This document shows positions 55,001 to 61,582 of a stretch of 64,000 nt of DNA, one piece after another. Below the pieces are notes generated by a model that had not been told where the DNA came from, ran no database searches, and saw only the letters and a list, made by a program, of their open reading frames with translations. The stretch is from Aurelia coerulea (lineage: Eukaryota > Cnidaria > Scyphozoa > Semaeostomeae > Ulmaridae). Where the stretch lies: assembly GCA_039566865.1 (NCBI GenBank), contig CM076962.1:3776743-3840742 (forward strand), written 5' to 3'. A program made the position numbers and the translations under genes. Each line of letters starts with the position of its first letter. Position 1 is the stretch's first letter.

Positions 55001-58000
55001 ACAACGCTTGAGCCAATCAAATCTGTATACATTTTTTGGGACACCCGGTAGTCTGTAATGCCAGGGGTCGTTCTTAATTGAAACGATATAATGTTCGCAA
55101 CTGCTTGTCCCTTCCTCCCCATCGTAATTATTTTGTACAAGAAACAGTAGTTTGCTTCTATTAAGAATATTGATACCTTGTTTGATAAGAGATGGTCGAT
55201 CGTTCAAGATTCGGTTGAAACAGGCACCACAGACACAAAAAGCTCACAAGCACCTTTATCGGGCTCAGGGGTGCATTCCCCTCAATATTGAAGAAATGCG
55301 AATCAGTGTAAGATTTTGGACGACGGATCTAGCTTCTTTACTGAAGGAAGCAATTTGTTTTAGACAAAGCAATTTCTTTGAGCAATTAGTTTTGACAACA
55401 GGGTAGAAAGGCTAAGCCCCATAAATATGGCATTAATGCCCTGTGCCCTGTTGTACTGTTAATGCCCTTTTCTACTGTTAATGCCCTGGGCCGGGTTGTT
55501 CAAACCACGATTAGCGCTAATCTTGGATTTAAAGCATGAATGGCCCCATGATTCTGTTGTCGTTGCATAGTCCTAATCCAGTGTTAGCCTAATAGGCCTA
55601 ATACCAGTTTTGAACGACGGGGCCCTGTTGTACTGGTAAATGCCCTGTTGTACTGTTAATGTCCCTCCAAATGTCTGAAATCAAGGAAAGTAAAAAGTGC
55701 ACGCTAGAGAATGTCTTTTCTTGTCAATAGACCTTTTAGCTATTCTGAAAAGAATCAGAATCGAACGATATTTTGCTACATTTTTGTAGAAGTTTCGAAT
55801 GTGCTCAATAGTGATAGAAGCTCTAACGCCACTTGATCGAACTTCGCGTACAAAAATGTATGCAAATAGCGCTCGATCCAAGCTCTTTTGTAGGACAGCT
55901 AAAAGGTCTATTGACCAACTAATAGACCTTTTAGCTATTCTATAAAAGAGCCTGGATCGAACGTTATTTTTATACACTTTTACACGAGACATTCGATCGA
56001 ATATCGATAGAGCTTCTATCACTATTGTGCACATTCGAAAATTCTGCAAAATGTAGCAAAATAACGTTCGATTCTAATTCTTTTCAGAATAGCTAAAAGG
56101 TCTATTGATCGACTGATTGATCGCTTGATTGATGAGTTGTTTAATAGACCATTTAGCAATTCTACAAATACGTCTGGACCAAGCGATATTTTCAAGCATT
56201 TTTTTTCGAAGAGTTCGATTGTGTGGCGTTGCAGTTTCTATCGCCGTTGTGCACATTCGAAAAATTCGTCAGATTTCTGTAAATGTATAAAAAGTATCGC
56301 TCGACCCAGACTCTTGTAAAATTGCTAAGTGGTCTATTGAAGATAATTTGAGTGCCTACCAAAACCAATTTGCGGTTGAATGACAAAATGAAATTGTCAA
56401 TGCTATATTTATTTCTTTCATGTTCACAGGGACTCAAAGATACTGAAGAATTTGTCATCTGCAAAGTGATTCATGCTCTTACATGCCTGACGCAGCTATG
56501 TCTTCTTCAAAAACCTACATTGCAAGATTTTATTGAGGAAGTTGTGCCATATTTATGTCACCCAGTAAGGGCTCAAATTTTATTTCTTTCAAGAATTATT
56601 TTGCTGTTGAGGCATAGTGGTACTGACAACCGAGCAACATTTTGTATCTTCTACCTGCGCTGTTTTCATACCCGCAATTGGAACTGCAGAAGCCACATAC
56701 GGACAGCGGCCTCTGATATGCAGTTCTCTGAGGCACTGTAAAGGGGGAGGGTCATAATAGGAAGTATGCTGTTTCCGCCCCCTTTCCCCGTCACTTCTCA
56801 ATGCTAAGTCCCTATTGGGGTGAGTGGCCGAGCGGCTTATACAGTTTCCGTCAGGTGACTGAAGTTAAGCTCGGTCGAGTGAGGTCAAAACTCCGGATGG
56901 GTGACCTCGGAGGCTTGACCTTGCAACTCAACTCGCCATCCTTCGGAGGGGACGTTAAACTAGGGGTCCCATGCCTGGATGCGGCATGCATAGTGGGCTT
57001 AAATTAGCTTTAAGTAGCTAGGAATACTCCTGCCCACTCAAACTAGATTACTCAGGGGCGTAACTAGACCAATAATTTCGGAGGGGTGGAAAAGGTTTTT
57101 GCCCTGCAAAAGTGAGTGGTGCCCTGCAGACCTCGAGGCAAACGTTCGTCTATTGGTTGCTATTTAAGGCTTTACCAATGTAAATTTGTCATTTAAGGAT
57201 GAGTCTCTAAGCAATAGCAACAGAAACAAAATTTGAAACTTAACTGCTGTGCAATATCTATTTGTCTATACTGGACATGAATTATTAGATGTCAGTTTTG
57301 ATTTGGCTCTGTAATAAAGTTTACATCTCGCATCATATATGAGGAGCGGTGAGGGACGAGGGGGATGAGGAGGATGAGGGGCGCTATTCTCGCCAAAAAA
57401 GGGGTGCCAAGCTGAGGAAAGGGCAGTTGCCCCCATTTGCCCCCCCCCCCCTAAATCCGCCATTGATGGGTAGGAGGAAAATAGCTTGCAAATGTCTTCA
57501 ACCGTTTGCTTGCTTGGCCTCTTCATTGGTGGCAGAGGCACGCTTTCATATTTTCAGAACTCCGCAATAAGAGAATCAAGGACCAAGCACATTTCCTTCC
57601 TGTAAAATTCTTGGCACAACAACACAGCCGTTGTTGCTAGATTTTCGTCAATTCGTATGGGTGGACTTCTCACTCTGTAGTGACGTTGGTATTCTGATAT
57701 TGGATCGATTTCTTGCTTTTCAGCAAAAGCAACCATATAATCCAGCTGCACATTCATTGCCGTTTCGTCATTTCACATTTCCTCCAGATTCTCTACAGTA
57801 GCATCAATGAGCTTTAACTTTTATTTTGATTTCCAATTCTACTACATCTGCATTCACTACTTCATCAATCGTTCTTGGGATAGATTCATAGCTTCGCCAG
57901 ACTGAATCAATTGATTGTGCGCAAGAGAGACTTTTTTGAGAAGTTTCTCAGCTTCATGGAATTCTCGACCTCTTTGGTGGCATTTGCAAAACCTCTATGT

Positions 58001-61000
58001 TGTTGTTTACAGCTTTCACTAAGAAATACGTGAAGATCTTCCAGTTCTGCATGCATGGAGGTTACAACGACGCCCCACTTGCAGCAGTACTCGTTAAAGG
58101 TATTGGATCGAGGCTTCTGGCAAGAAATGTAAGGTACCGATCTGCCCAACATGTCCTGTAAGCAACGCTGAGTACCGTTGATCCGTCCAGACATTGATGA
58201 AGCGAAATCATAGATTTGGAGAGATAAACCATCAATACCAATGCCGTTATCCTCAAGTGAAGCAAGAACAGCGTTGGTAGTGTCTTTTCCATGCTTATCA
58301 ATGCATTCTTTCATTTTAATAACTCTCTCACGCGAAGCTCCGTCATTGGCAACGAACCTTGAGGCTACAATCAATTCATCTTAGTGCCCTTTCTATTTTC
58401 AGCAAGTGCCCCTTTGGCCTAATGAAAAAAATGACGTGTTGTGCCCCCCCCCCCCAGTTTGAGATGCTTCCTACGTTCCTGATCGGCAGACACAGAGTGG
58501 ATTCCTGGCGCAGCAATTTCAGTTTTTATCCTGCTTCGGACATCCTCAGCAAGCAAATACACCAACTCATTTTGAGATCCTGCGTTGCTGTATTTAGTGC
58601 TGTAAGGCTTCAAACGTTTGCGTTCGAGCCATTCCTTCTGTGTAGGACAATGCCTGAACCTTAGATTGATCAGCTGAGCAAAGTTGTCACGAAAGACAGC
58701 GATTGCCTCGAAATGGTTCTTGCCACATAAAAAAGGATTGGTTAATATAGTTAAATGAGTGCTGCACACAGCATCTTTGAAAAGACCTTCTCTATACCAA
58801 GCCGGGGATGTCAGTCACTACAACTAACCGGCAGTTATGTGCCCCTAATATGGGTGGGTTTTGCCAGGGGAAATTTGCGTTTGAAAAAATTCCAAAATTG
58901 ACAACTGATTGCAAATTTTAAGACAGCTTACTTAGCTTAGATTGATCAGCTTAGCACGACTGCAAGACTTGTTACGCGGCTGATTCACTGTAATAAAATT
59001 CTCCTTGGTGCCCTGCAAAATCTTCGATTGCCCTGCGAAATCCACAATATTTGAGATTGGGGGGGTGTCACACCCCTCCATACCCCCCCTCAATTTTCGC
59101 CCCTGCCTCCCAGTGACGCCCCTGTAAATGAGAAGATACTGAGAGGAAACAAATTTCGGTTTCATAGGTCCATATTCGCTGTATAGCTGTACAGCCCCAG
59201 TCCCCCTTTAGCAAAGAAAGGGCTTGCTTCTTGCCACAGGCATGGGCAGTTTATCGCTTTGATGTTGGAACTTCCCATGAAATAACTGTGAAATAAGATG
59301 ATTCACTCAAATATTGCGTGCTTTTCCTTCATCATGTCTTTGGGCCTTAGGCAGGATGAAATGCCCAACTAGATCTATTAGTTAACAATCCTCTACCATT
59401 TGGAGTATGTTAGACAAAGACAACATCGATAAATCTACGAGCGATAGATTCCTCGAGCCTGGACCTCAGAAGAATCTCTGGGTTGTTCATGTTGCTCGTC
59501 AAACCCTAAAGCGCCATACCAATCACAATGGCGAATTGTGTGCTCTTGGGCGGTCCCTCTCTTACTACTATTATTGGAATAATTTAAATTTAATTGTAAG
59601 CGCCATACATAATGGGAACTTGCTGACTATAAGTCCTTTCCTACTATGGATGGCACGTAGTTTGGATGGCCTTGTTGTTTTTGAAAATAGTTGTTTTTTA
59701 GATGAATAAAGAAAAAAAATTTGCGAAATAACAGCTTTATTGTAAACACTTAAAAATGGCCCTTCAACGAGACGGAAATTTGAACTCAGAAATAATTCAT
59801 TTATTGAATAGTAATTGTTTTTCATTTTAGAACGACTGGATTCGCTATACTGCAGCTGGATTTATTTCTGCATGTGCAAAGATTATGAATGTTGCCGATG
59901 TTTATTGTTGTTTGATGCCTGCTGTGAAACCATACCTAAAAATGCCGATTATCGAACTGCAAAATGAGGTAAGGAAACGAGATACATAATCATTAATTTG
60001 TCAAAGGTTGATTCATATAAATCCAGGCATATTGCTCGTATAACGCACACTTTCATAGCTCTGGGGGAATGGTCAACTACAGGTTAATAAGAACAGTCAC
60101 TTGTTGTAGAAAGACGCATGTGTTAATCTGCAGAATGAGGTAGCGGAACGAGATGCATCATCCTTAATTTGTCACAGGTTGATTCATATAAATCCAGGCA
60201 TATTGCTCGTATAACGCACAATTTCATGGCTCTGGGGGTATGGTTAATTGCGGGTTAATAAGAACTGTCACTTGTCGTACAAAGACGCACTTTGTTTGTA
60301 TTTCTTCTGTAAATCTGGTTTAGTGAATCGAGATTTTTATGTTTGAAGAATGAAAACATTATTATGTACGAAGTAAAACGAGTACATAGAGGAGTGAGGT
60401 GGTGTAACGCACTAACTCACTAAGTCACGAACCAAGAACGCATTCCGCGAACCAGCTAAGAATGCCAAGAATGCAATCAGTTGCCAACTGCTGTATTGTT
60501 GCTGCGCCTCCGCCCATCAGATCACTGCATTTGCTGAGACTTTTTTGGCAGAGCACCAGGAAAACAAACCATTTGCACTAATTATTTTCGATGTCATGTG
60601 ATCAACGAAAATTCTAGAAGAAACGTTGTGACGCAGTCGATTCATGTCCAACTCGACCACAAATGAGCCCATTAACCATATTGCATGTTGCTCTCTTTAC
60701 CAAAGTGTTGGCAGATTTTCAATTCAACAATTTTGGATACTGGATATAAATATCTTCATTGGTACCCGGACTTCTGCTTCGAAGCCAAATCCCATAATGG
60801 CTACATTGCCTTTATGTGCCACCGCAGAGGTCGCCGCGTTCGACCTCGAAGACACTTGCAGGCTGAGTTGTGTTAGAGCTTCACTTTCGTACAAATTCCA
60901 AAATTCTAGAAAATCTATAAAAATACTGTAGATTCAGATTTTTCTAGAATAGCAAAAAGGTCTATTGTAGATCGCAGATGCTGTAACTGCTTTTGAAACC

Positions 61001-61582
61001 TGACACGGGACTGCTCACGTCAGGCCTCAATCAATAACTTGATGGGGTAAATGAACGTCTGTTTTGAAATTTTACTTTCTTGGGGCAAATGTTACAGTTG
61101 ACTCGAGTTGACCCTGTGCCGCTGTGCAAGCATCAATCCACGGGAACATGTTTTCCTTTTAGGTCGAACAAGGGATGCGAGGACCCCTTAAAAACTAGTC
61201 CTTGTGTGCTGAAGGACTGCCCCCTCCAGTAGAAAATAGAAATATGAAACAAGAAAAGTATCGGAATTGCCGCAGCTTCAAAGAAGCTCATTGCTCCCAT
61301 CTGAAGGTCACCATGTGCTCTTTCCTGTCTGCAATGGTTTTTTTGGAAGCATTTACCCTAAGCTATTTTAACCTTTGTTCTGTACCAGCGTTCTTCGTAC
61401 ATGGCTAATGGGCCCCTTTAATGATTTGTAGTACGGAAAGGGTGTATCGTTTTGTCGCAACTCTGTAATGATCTCCTAATCCCATTTTAGACAATTCTGC
61501 TAAGTCTGTTGAAAGACCCAATACCAAGACCTGTGTATGATTCGCTTGCAAAGTCACAATATACAAGGGATATCATGAAACG
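30962..61582 (+). CDS. PIK3R4: VPS15 / PIK3R4, PI3-kinase regulatory subunit 4; 15 exons found, 3' part off the window
   Basis: VPS15 is the myristoylated pseudokinase scaffold of the VPS34 phosphatidylinositol 3-kinase complexes, acting on endosomes and autophagosomes. About 719 codons are visible. Residues 2-12 ([11 protein letters not shown]) form the N-myristoylation site. The kinase-like domain has the VAIK-type lysine (VVIKVFAI), HGDIKSEN in place of [16 protein letters not shown] in place of DFG, then CYIAPERF and MDIFSAGCVIAELF. HEAT repeats follow ([103 protein letters not shown]). All joins keep phase except one: about 28 codons (family position STRPF..HKSG) between exons ending 33152 and starting 37877 were not found. 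The C-terminal WD40 propeller lies to the right. Introns carry about thirty inserted repeats. Confidence 0.97.
31270..31400 (-). repeat. Dispersed repeat, inverted partner of 32120-32215
   Basis: Minus-strand GGGACCCACATTTTATCGG and GACCTGCATTTTACAGAAGC match plus-strand words at 32128-32180. The apparent minus-strand frame 31103-31360 ([15 protein letters not shown]...) arises partly from this repeat and is not recognised as a protein. Confidence 0.55.
32120..32215 (+). repeat. Dispersed repeat, inverted partner of 31270-31400
   Basis: GGACCCCCATTCTATTGGAC and CCCGCATTTTACAGAAGCTG correspond to the minus strand of the preceding entry. Together they may be the arms of one larger foldback in VPS15 intron 1. 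Confidence 0.55.
32769..32813 (+). CDS. PIK3R4: PIK3R4 coding exon 2
   Basis: A 45-nt exon reading [15 protein letters not shown], the glycine-loop region of the kinase-like domain. The acceptor is TTTTGCAG and the donor GTAGGT. Confidence 0.92.
32952..33152 (+). CDS. PIK3R4: PIK3R4 coding exon 3
   Basis: A 201-nt exon encoding [18 protein letters not shown] and [15 protein letters not shown], the kinase N-lobe. It ends in phase 2 at GTGAGT, and the next expected exon (STRPF...) is not identified. Confidence 0.96.
33606..34161 (-). mobile_element. Retro-insertion with 15-bp target duplication, CAA repeats and a hammerhead-like core
   Basis: CTTCTTCTTTTGATA occurs immediately before (33591-33605) and after (34162-34176) the insert, inside the family B foldback. 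On the minus strand the insert has long CAA/ACA tracts (Thr/Gln-rich frame around 34000-34120) and near its 3' end a hammerhead-like core. This looks like a 5'-truncated retrozyme or Penelope-like insertion. No reverse transcriptase is visible. Confidence 0.7.
33707..33730 (-). ncRNA. Hammerhead-ribozyme-like core
   Basis: On the minus strand CTGATGA (33730-33724) is followed by a stem GGCC-TGTT-GGCC and GAAA (33710-33707), matching the two catalytic boxes and stem II. The sequence after GAAA (CTAGTTAGCAG) gives only a 3-bp stem III and no clear UH cleavage triplet, so it may be inactive. Confidence 0.45.
34898..35995. mobile_element. Foldback element of about 1.1 kb with GC-rich interior
   Basis: The left arm 34898-35022 (ACTCATCATACTAAAACC, ACTGTAATCTGTATAAAG, ACTAGAGAGAAAACTGTTG) is the imperfect inverse of 35866-35995. 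A second inverted pair lies at 35682-35737 and 35820-35878. Between them lie a CAAA microsatellite (35195-35226) and a strikingly GC-rich block (35400-35665) in otherwise AT-rich DNA. No protein is recognised. It lies in the VPS15 intron where an exon is missing. Confidence 0.75.
36754..37852. mobile_element. Family G element with 9-bp target duplication, carrying a nested family D element
   Basis: It starts AGCATAGGCTCCAAATC and ends GATTTGGAAGGTATTC minus the last base. It is flanked by TTCATTAAT at 36745-36753 and 37853-37861. The family D element 37050-37637 is inserted inside. The outer end lies 24 bp before VPS15 exon 5. Confidence 0.9.
37050..37637. repeat. Complete family D element, nested
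   Basis: CCGGGTGCGCCAAAATAAAC and (GTTTATTTTGGCGCACCCGG) are perfect inverses flanked by TA. It is inserted in a family G element. Confidence 0.92.
37877..38205 (+). CDS. PIK3R4: PIK3R4 coding exon 5 (numbered allowing for one missing exon)
   Basis: Encodes [30 protein letters not shown] and MDIFSAG. A family G element ends 24 bp upstream, only 15 bp beyond its own target duplication. Confidence 0.97.
38398..38712 (-). repeat. Family H element, inverted, before VPS15 exon 6
   Basis: TTAAAGGGGCTCCTTCG at the left and CGGAGCCCCTTTAA at the right include TTAA on both sides. It is the reverse-strand partner of 39924-40235 (shared CTGCAAACACTGCA..TGTCCATTG). Confidence 0.88.
39070..39425. repeat. 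Degenerate tandem repeat with TACCCTTGGCTAGAC words
   Basis: GGTACCCTTGGCTAGACC-like words recur at uneven spacing of about 35-60 bp, with ATTGTCAAA/TTTTACGAAAATG between them. A 10-base G run precedes it. No coding function is seen. Confidence 0.7.
39789..39912 (+). CDS. PIK3R4: PIK3R4 coding exon 6
   Basis: A 124-nt exon encoding [20 protein letters not shown] and [10 protein letters not shown], the kinase C-lobe. Oppositely oriented family H elements flank it at 38398-38712 and 39924-40235. Confidence 0.95.
39924..40235 (+). repeat. Family H element after VPS15 exon 6
   Basis: AAGGGGCTCCGTC at the left and GACGGAGCCCCTTTAA at the right. It begins 11 bp past the end of exon 6. The centre can form a hairpin (TGGTGGCTTGGG / AAGCCACCA). 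Confidence 0.88.
40604..41207. repeat. Family C element in VPS15 intron
   Basis: CCGGATGTTCCAAAAAAATG and (TTTTTGGGACAACCGG), with subterminal GGTTGACTCC / GGAGTCAACT, match the copies at 24433 and 54452. Confidence 0.85.
40947..41680 (+). repeat. Direct tandem duplication, 367-bp unit
   Basis: The unit starting GTCATTAATTTCAGTTCTC at 40947 restarts at 41314 and runs to about 41680. Only a few differences are visible (e.g. ATCTATGTTC versus ATCTATTTTC), so it is recent. It copies the right part of the family C element plus flanking DNA. Confidence 0.9.
42001..43054. mobile_element. Family E element split by a pogo-like element
   Basis: It begins CCGGGTGAGTGAAGAGACG and ends GGAGCAGTGGCCTTTAGACC..TTCATTCACC, like the complete family E element at 51090-51712. 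The pogo-like element 42522-42991 is inserted near its right end. Confidence 0.8.
42522..42991. repeat. Pogo/Tigger-like non-autonomous element
   Basis: CAGTAAAAACCCGCGTATAA and (TTATACGCGGGTTTTTACTG) are perfect inverses flanked by TA on both sides. GGTTCTTAT words recur inside. Confidence 0.88.
43091..43166 (+). CDS. PIK3R4: PIK3R4 coding exon 7
   Basis: A 76-nt exon reading [20 protein letters not shown] and MNTYR, the conserved end of the kinase-like domain. The donor is GTATGG. Confidence 0.93.
43206..43282 (+). repeat. Long hairpin after VPS15 exon 7
   Basis: CAGACGTTT then TCCACTGCAAAGGAGAGCC pairs with GGCCTTCCTTTGCAGTGGA and AAACGTCTG around an 11-nt loop, about 31 bp of stem. It resembles a tiny inverted-repeat element; a small-RNA precursor is possible but unproven. 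Confidence 0.7.
43650..43770. repeat. Dispersed repeat shared with 27672-27800
   Basis: GATTCCCACAGCTTTGTTCT and AAAACATTATTTACTACTAT recur in the same order. Confidence 0.6.
43858..44205. repeat. Left arm of a family B element
   Basis: It starts AACAAGGACAGATAATG and runs through GAGCAAACATGAGCATAAAT to TCAGCTTCTGAACG, where the right arm is missing. Confidence 0.8.
44573..44669 (+). CDS. PIK3R4: PIK3R4 coding exon 8
   Basis: A 97-nt exon reading [19 protein letters not shown] and LTPDEKIM, linking the kinase-like domain to the helical region. The donor GTGAAT is weak. Confidence 0.92.
44677..45202. repeat. Inverted-repeat element with CTTTACACGGGGCCG ends
   Basis: TAGGCTGCCTTTACACGGGG and (CTCGTGTAAACGTAGCCTTA) are near-inverses. 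It contains an uninterrupted T run at about 44847-44863. It lies after VPS15 exon 8. Confidence 0.7.
45293..45757. repeat. Internally deleted family B element before VPS15 exon 9
   Basis: It begins AACAAGGGCAGATTTTG and ends CAAAATCTGCCCTTGTT. Most of the centre is lost, joining at GGTTCAGAAATAACCGAC near 45580. It is preceded by a family G end fragment (45233-45290). Confidence 0.82.
45809..45900 (+). CDS. PIK3R4: PIK3R4 coding exon 9
   Basis: A 92-nt exon reading [20 protein letters not shown] and [10 protein letters not shown]. The acceptor (CATCAAG) has a poor pyrimidine tract; the boundary is set by phase and by the family position RKDLGNII. It is preceded by a shortened family B element. 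Confidence 0.8.
46046..46618. repeat. Family B foldback element
   Basis: AACAAGGACAGATTTTG and AAAATCTGTCCTCG ends with both arms present. No target duplication is evident. Confidence 0.82.
46620..47480. other. Unassigned stretch in the VPS15 intron before exon 10
   Basis: No recognised gene. A relatively GC-rich part (47060-47240) sits between AT-rich flanks and ends in an A-rich tract near 47440, which could be the 3' region of a LINE. Frames here (e.g. 47040-47363) do not match a known family. Confidence 0.3.
47499..47551 (+). CDS. PIK3R4: PIK3R4 coding exon 10
   Basis: A 53-nt exon reading [17 protein letters not shown], matching the VSVITSCLQTLK position of the family. The donor is the non-consensus GTTTGC. 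Confidence 0.85.
48207..48917. repeat. Pogo-like element (CTGTAAAAGCTCTATTAAG ends)
   Basis: Left CTGTAAAAGCTCTATTAAG and right (TTAATAGAGCTTTTACGG) are inverses flanked by TA. G-rich GGGGGGGCTTA words recur inside. It holds a family H element. Confidence 0.82.
48584..48903 (+). repeat. Family H element, nested
   Basis: TTAAAGGGGCTCCGTCG at the left and CGGAACCCCTTTAA at the right, with TTAA on both sides. The 60-codon frame shared with the copies at 28042 and 62803 is present. Confidence 0.9.
49442..49672 (+). CDS. PIK3R4: PIK3R4 coding exon 11
   Basis: A 231-nt, phase 0-0 exon of HEAT repeats: [36 protein letters not shown] and [16 protein letters not shown]. The donor is GTAAGT. Confidence 0.97.
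49735..50030 (-). mobile_element. LINE reverse-transcriptase fragment
   Basis: The minus-strand frame reads [39 protein letters not shown] and [17 protein letters not shown]. This is the central block of non-LTR reverse transcriptases (GFR..RSTID, AFIDF.KAF). It belongs to a different family from that at 1-905. Confidence 0.88.
50106..50499. mobile_element. 394-bp near-perfect palindrome with 7-bp target duplication
   Basis: The arms from TACGGGCGGTAGGAAACGC inward to ATGCCACTCAAACGG are mirrored through to GCGTTTCCTACCGCCCGTG, with only scattered mismatches. CTTGCAT flanks both sides (50099-50105, 50500-50506). It inserted next to the LINE fragment in the VPS15 intron after exon 11. Confidence 0.9.
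51090..51712. repeat. Complete family E element
   Basis: CCGGGTGAGTCAGAAAGAAG and (TTTTTTCTGACTCACCCGG) are inverses flanked by TA. It ends about 120 bp before VPS15 exon 12. Confidence 0.9.
51834..51989 (+). CDS. PIK3R4: PIK3R4 coding exon 12
   Basis: A 156-nt, phase 0-0 exon: [20 protein letters not shown] and [12 protein letters not shown], a HEAT repeat. The acceptor follows a TTTTTTT tract. Confidence 0.96.
52028..52536. mobile_element. Family G element with 9-bp target duplication
   Basis: It begins AGCATAGGGCTCAAACC and ends ATTTCAGCCCCTTTA (decayed). It is flanked by perfect TCTCAGATC copies at 52019-52027 and 52537-52545. It lies in the VPS15 intron, starting 38 bp after exon 12. 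Confidence 0.88.
52630..52900. repeat. Half of a family G-like element
   Basis: ACATAGCGCTCAAATCTTTA and CTTCATAAACTATGGTTTC match arms of 52028-52536. It is interrupted at about 52900 by the hairpin that follows. Confidence 0.7.
52903..52980. repeat. Hairpin with TGTTGTG arms
   Basis: TTAGGCTAATGACTGTGTTG and CAACACAGTCATTGGCCTAA are inverses around a GTTGCAG..CTGCAAC inner stem and an 11-nt loop. The stem is about 30 bp with a small bulge from an extra TTGTG. Confidence 0.75.
53469..54094. repeat. Complete family F element
   Basis: CCGGGTGAACCAGAAATAAG and (TTTTTTCTGGCTCATCCG) are inverses; the left side is flanked by TA. It ends 43 bp before VPS15 exon 13. Confidence 0.85.
54138..54434 (+). 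CDS. PIK3R4: PIK3R4 coding exon 13
   Basis: A 297-nt, phase 0-0 exon: [35 protein letters not shown] and [19 protein letters not shown]. The donor GTAAGT is followed only 17 bp later by a family C element. Confidence 0.98.
54452..55048. repeat. Complete family C element
   Basis: CCGGGTGTCCCAAAAATG and (TTTTTTGGGACACCCGG) are inverses flanked by TA. It starts 17 bp after the end of VPS15 exon 13. Confidence 0.92.
55725..55913. repeat. Family A palindromic element, copy 1 of a cluster
   Basis: CAATAGACCTTTTAGCTATT and CAGCTAAAAGGTCTATTG ends. Internal CGAATGTGCTCAATAGTG matches the copy at 9093-9280. Confidence 0.9.
55920..56107. repeat. Family A palindromic element, copy 2 of a cluster
   Basis: TAATAGACCTTTTAGCTATT and AATAGCTAAAAGGTCTATTG ends, only six bases after copy 1 and in the opposite internal orientation. 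Confidence 0.9.
56152..56339. repeat. Family A palindromic element, divergent copy 3
   Basis: TAATAGACCATTTAGCAATT and AATTGCTAAGTGGTCTATTG. The compensating changes at both ends show a distinct subfamily. Confidence 0.88.
56430..56564 (+). CDS. PIK3R4: PIK3R4 coding exon 14
   Basis: A 135-nt, phase 0-0 exon: [20 protein letters not shown] and [20 protein letters not shown], matching the family (SDAEEFVIVKALYALTCM). Confidence 0.97.
56812..57035 (+). mobile_element. SINE with tRNA-like and 5S-rRNA-like promoter boxes
   Basis: TGGCCGAGCGG (56824-56834) fits a tRNA A box. GAAGTTAAGCTCGGTCG and GGATGGGTGACCTCGG fit the A, intermediate and C boxes of 5S rRNA genes. A downstream conserved-looking block (CCTTCGGAGGGGACGTTAAA, then GGGGTCCCATGCC) resembles the conserved domain of metazoan SINEs such as Nin-DC (from memory). 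The tail is short. It lies in the VPS15 intron after exon 14. Confidence 0.8.
57052..59127 (-). mobile_element. Decayed hAT element with ZMYM1-like transposase
   Basis: Left CAGGGGCGTAACTAG and right (CAGTGACGCCCCTG) form hAT-type ends. Minus-strand frames inside encode parts of a transposase (see next entry). No matching 8-bp target duplication is seen, so the ends may belong to a composite. Confidence 0.75.
57554..58769 (-). pseudogene. hAT-family (ZMYM1-like) transposase, broken
   Basis: On the minus strand, 58769-58419 reads [20 protein letters not shown] and [18 protein letters not shown], like the ..TQNELI..L..D....I..EI..A.FFSI.ADE block of ZMYM1-type hAT transposases. 58374-57907 continues with [20 protein letters not shown] and [15 protein letters not shown], like G.D...L.GQ.YDGASNMSG...GVQ. 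57757-57554 has the C-terminal [17 protein letters not shown] and [16 protein letters not shown]. Frameshifts, a C-run (58446-58456) and missing stretches separate the parts; it cannot make an active enzyme. Confidence 0.8.
59831..59968 (+). CDS. PIK3R4: PIK3R4 coding exon 15
   Basis: A 138-nt, phase 0-0 exon: [20 protein letters not shown] and [21 protein letters not shown] tandem duplication downstream copies its last 12 bases and donor. Confidence 0.97.
59958..60300 (+). repeat. Tandem duplication (171-bp unit) including the end of VPS15 exon 15
   Basis: CTGCAAAATGAGGTAAGG at 59957 recurs as CTGCAGAATGAGGTAGCG at 60128. The following intron sequence is repeated too (TTGATTCATATAAATCCAGG, ATTGCTCGTATAACGCACA, TCATAGCTCTGGGGG). 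The second copy has a damaged donor. Confidence 0.9.
60868..60968. repeat. Right end of a family A element
   Basis: It ends AATAGCAAAAAGGTCTATTG and has GTGTTAGAGCTTCACTTTCG inside; the left half is missing. Confidence 0.7.
61491..61582 (+). CDS. PIK3R4: PIK3R4 coding exon 16
   Basis: A 92-nt exon: [19 protein letters not shown] and [11 protein letters not shown](R), matching [20 protein letters not shown] of the family. The donor is GTAAGA. The next exon is beyond 64000. Confidence 0.94.

Noticed and set aside
56812..56900. A genuine tRNA or 5S rRNA gene
   Set aside because: The promoter boxes are present, but the rest cannot fold into either RNA and the body continues into a SINE core.
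59407..59709. 100-codon plus-strand frame ([15 protein letters not shown]...)
   Set aside because: No recognised family, no splice-phase fit with VPS15, and the region looks like an unclassified repeat.
60644..60931. Frames containing [18 protein letters not shown]
   Set aside because: The Arg-rich stretch suggested a basic protein, but two frames overlap, no domain fits and the end is a family A remnant.
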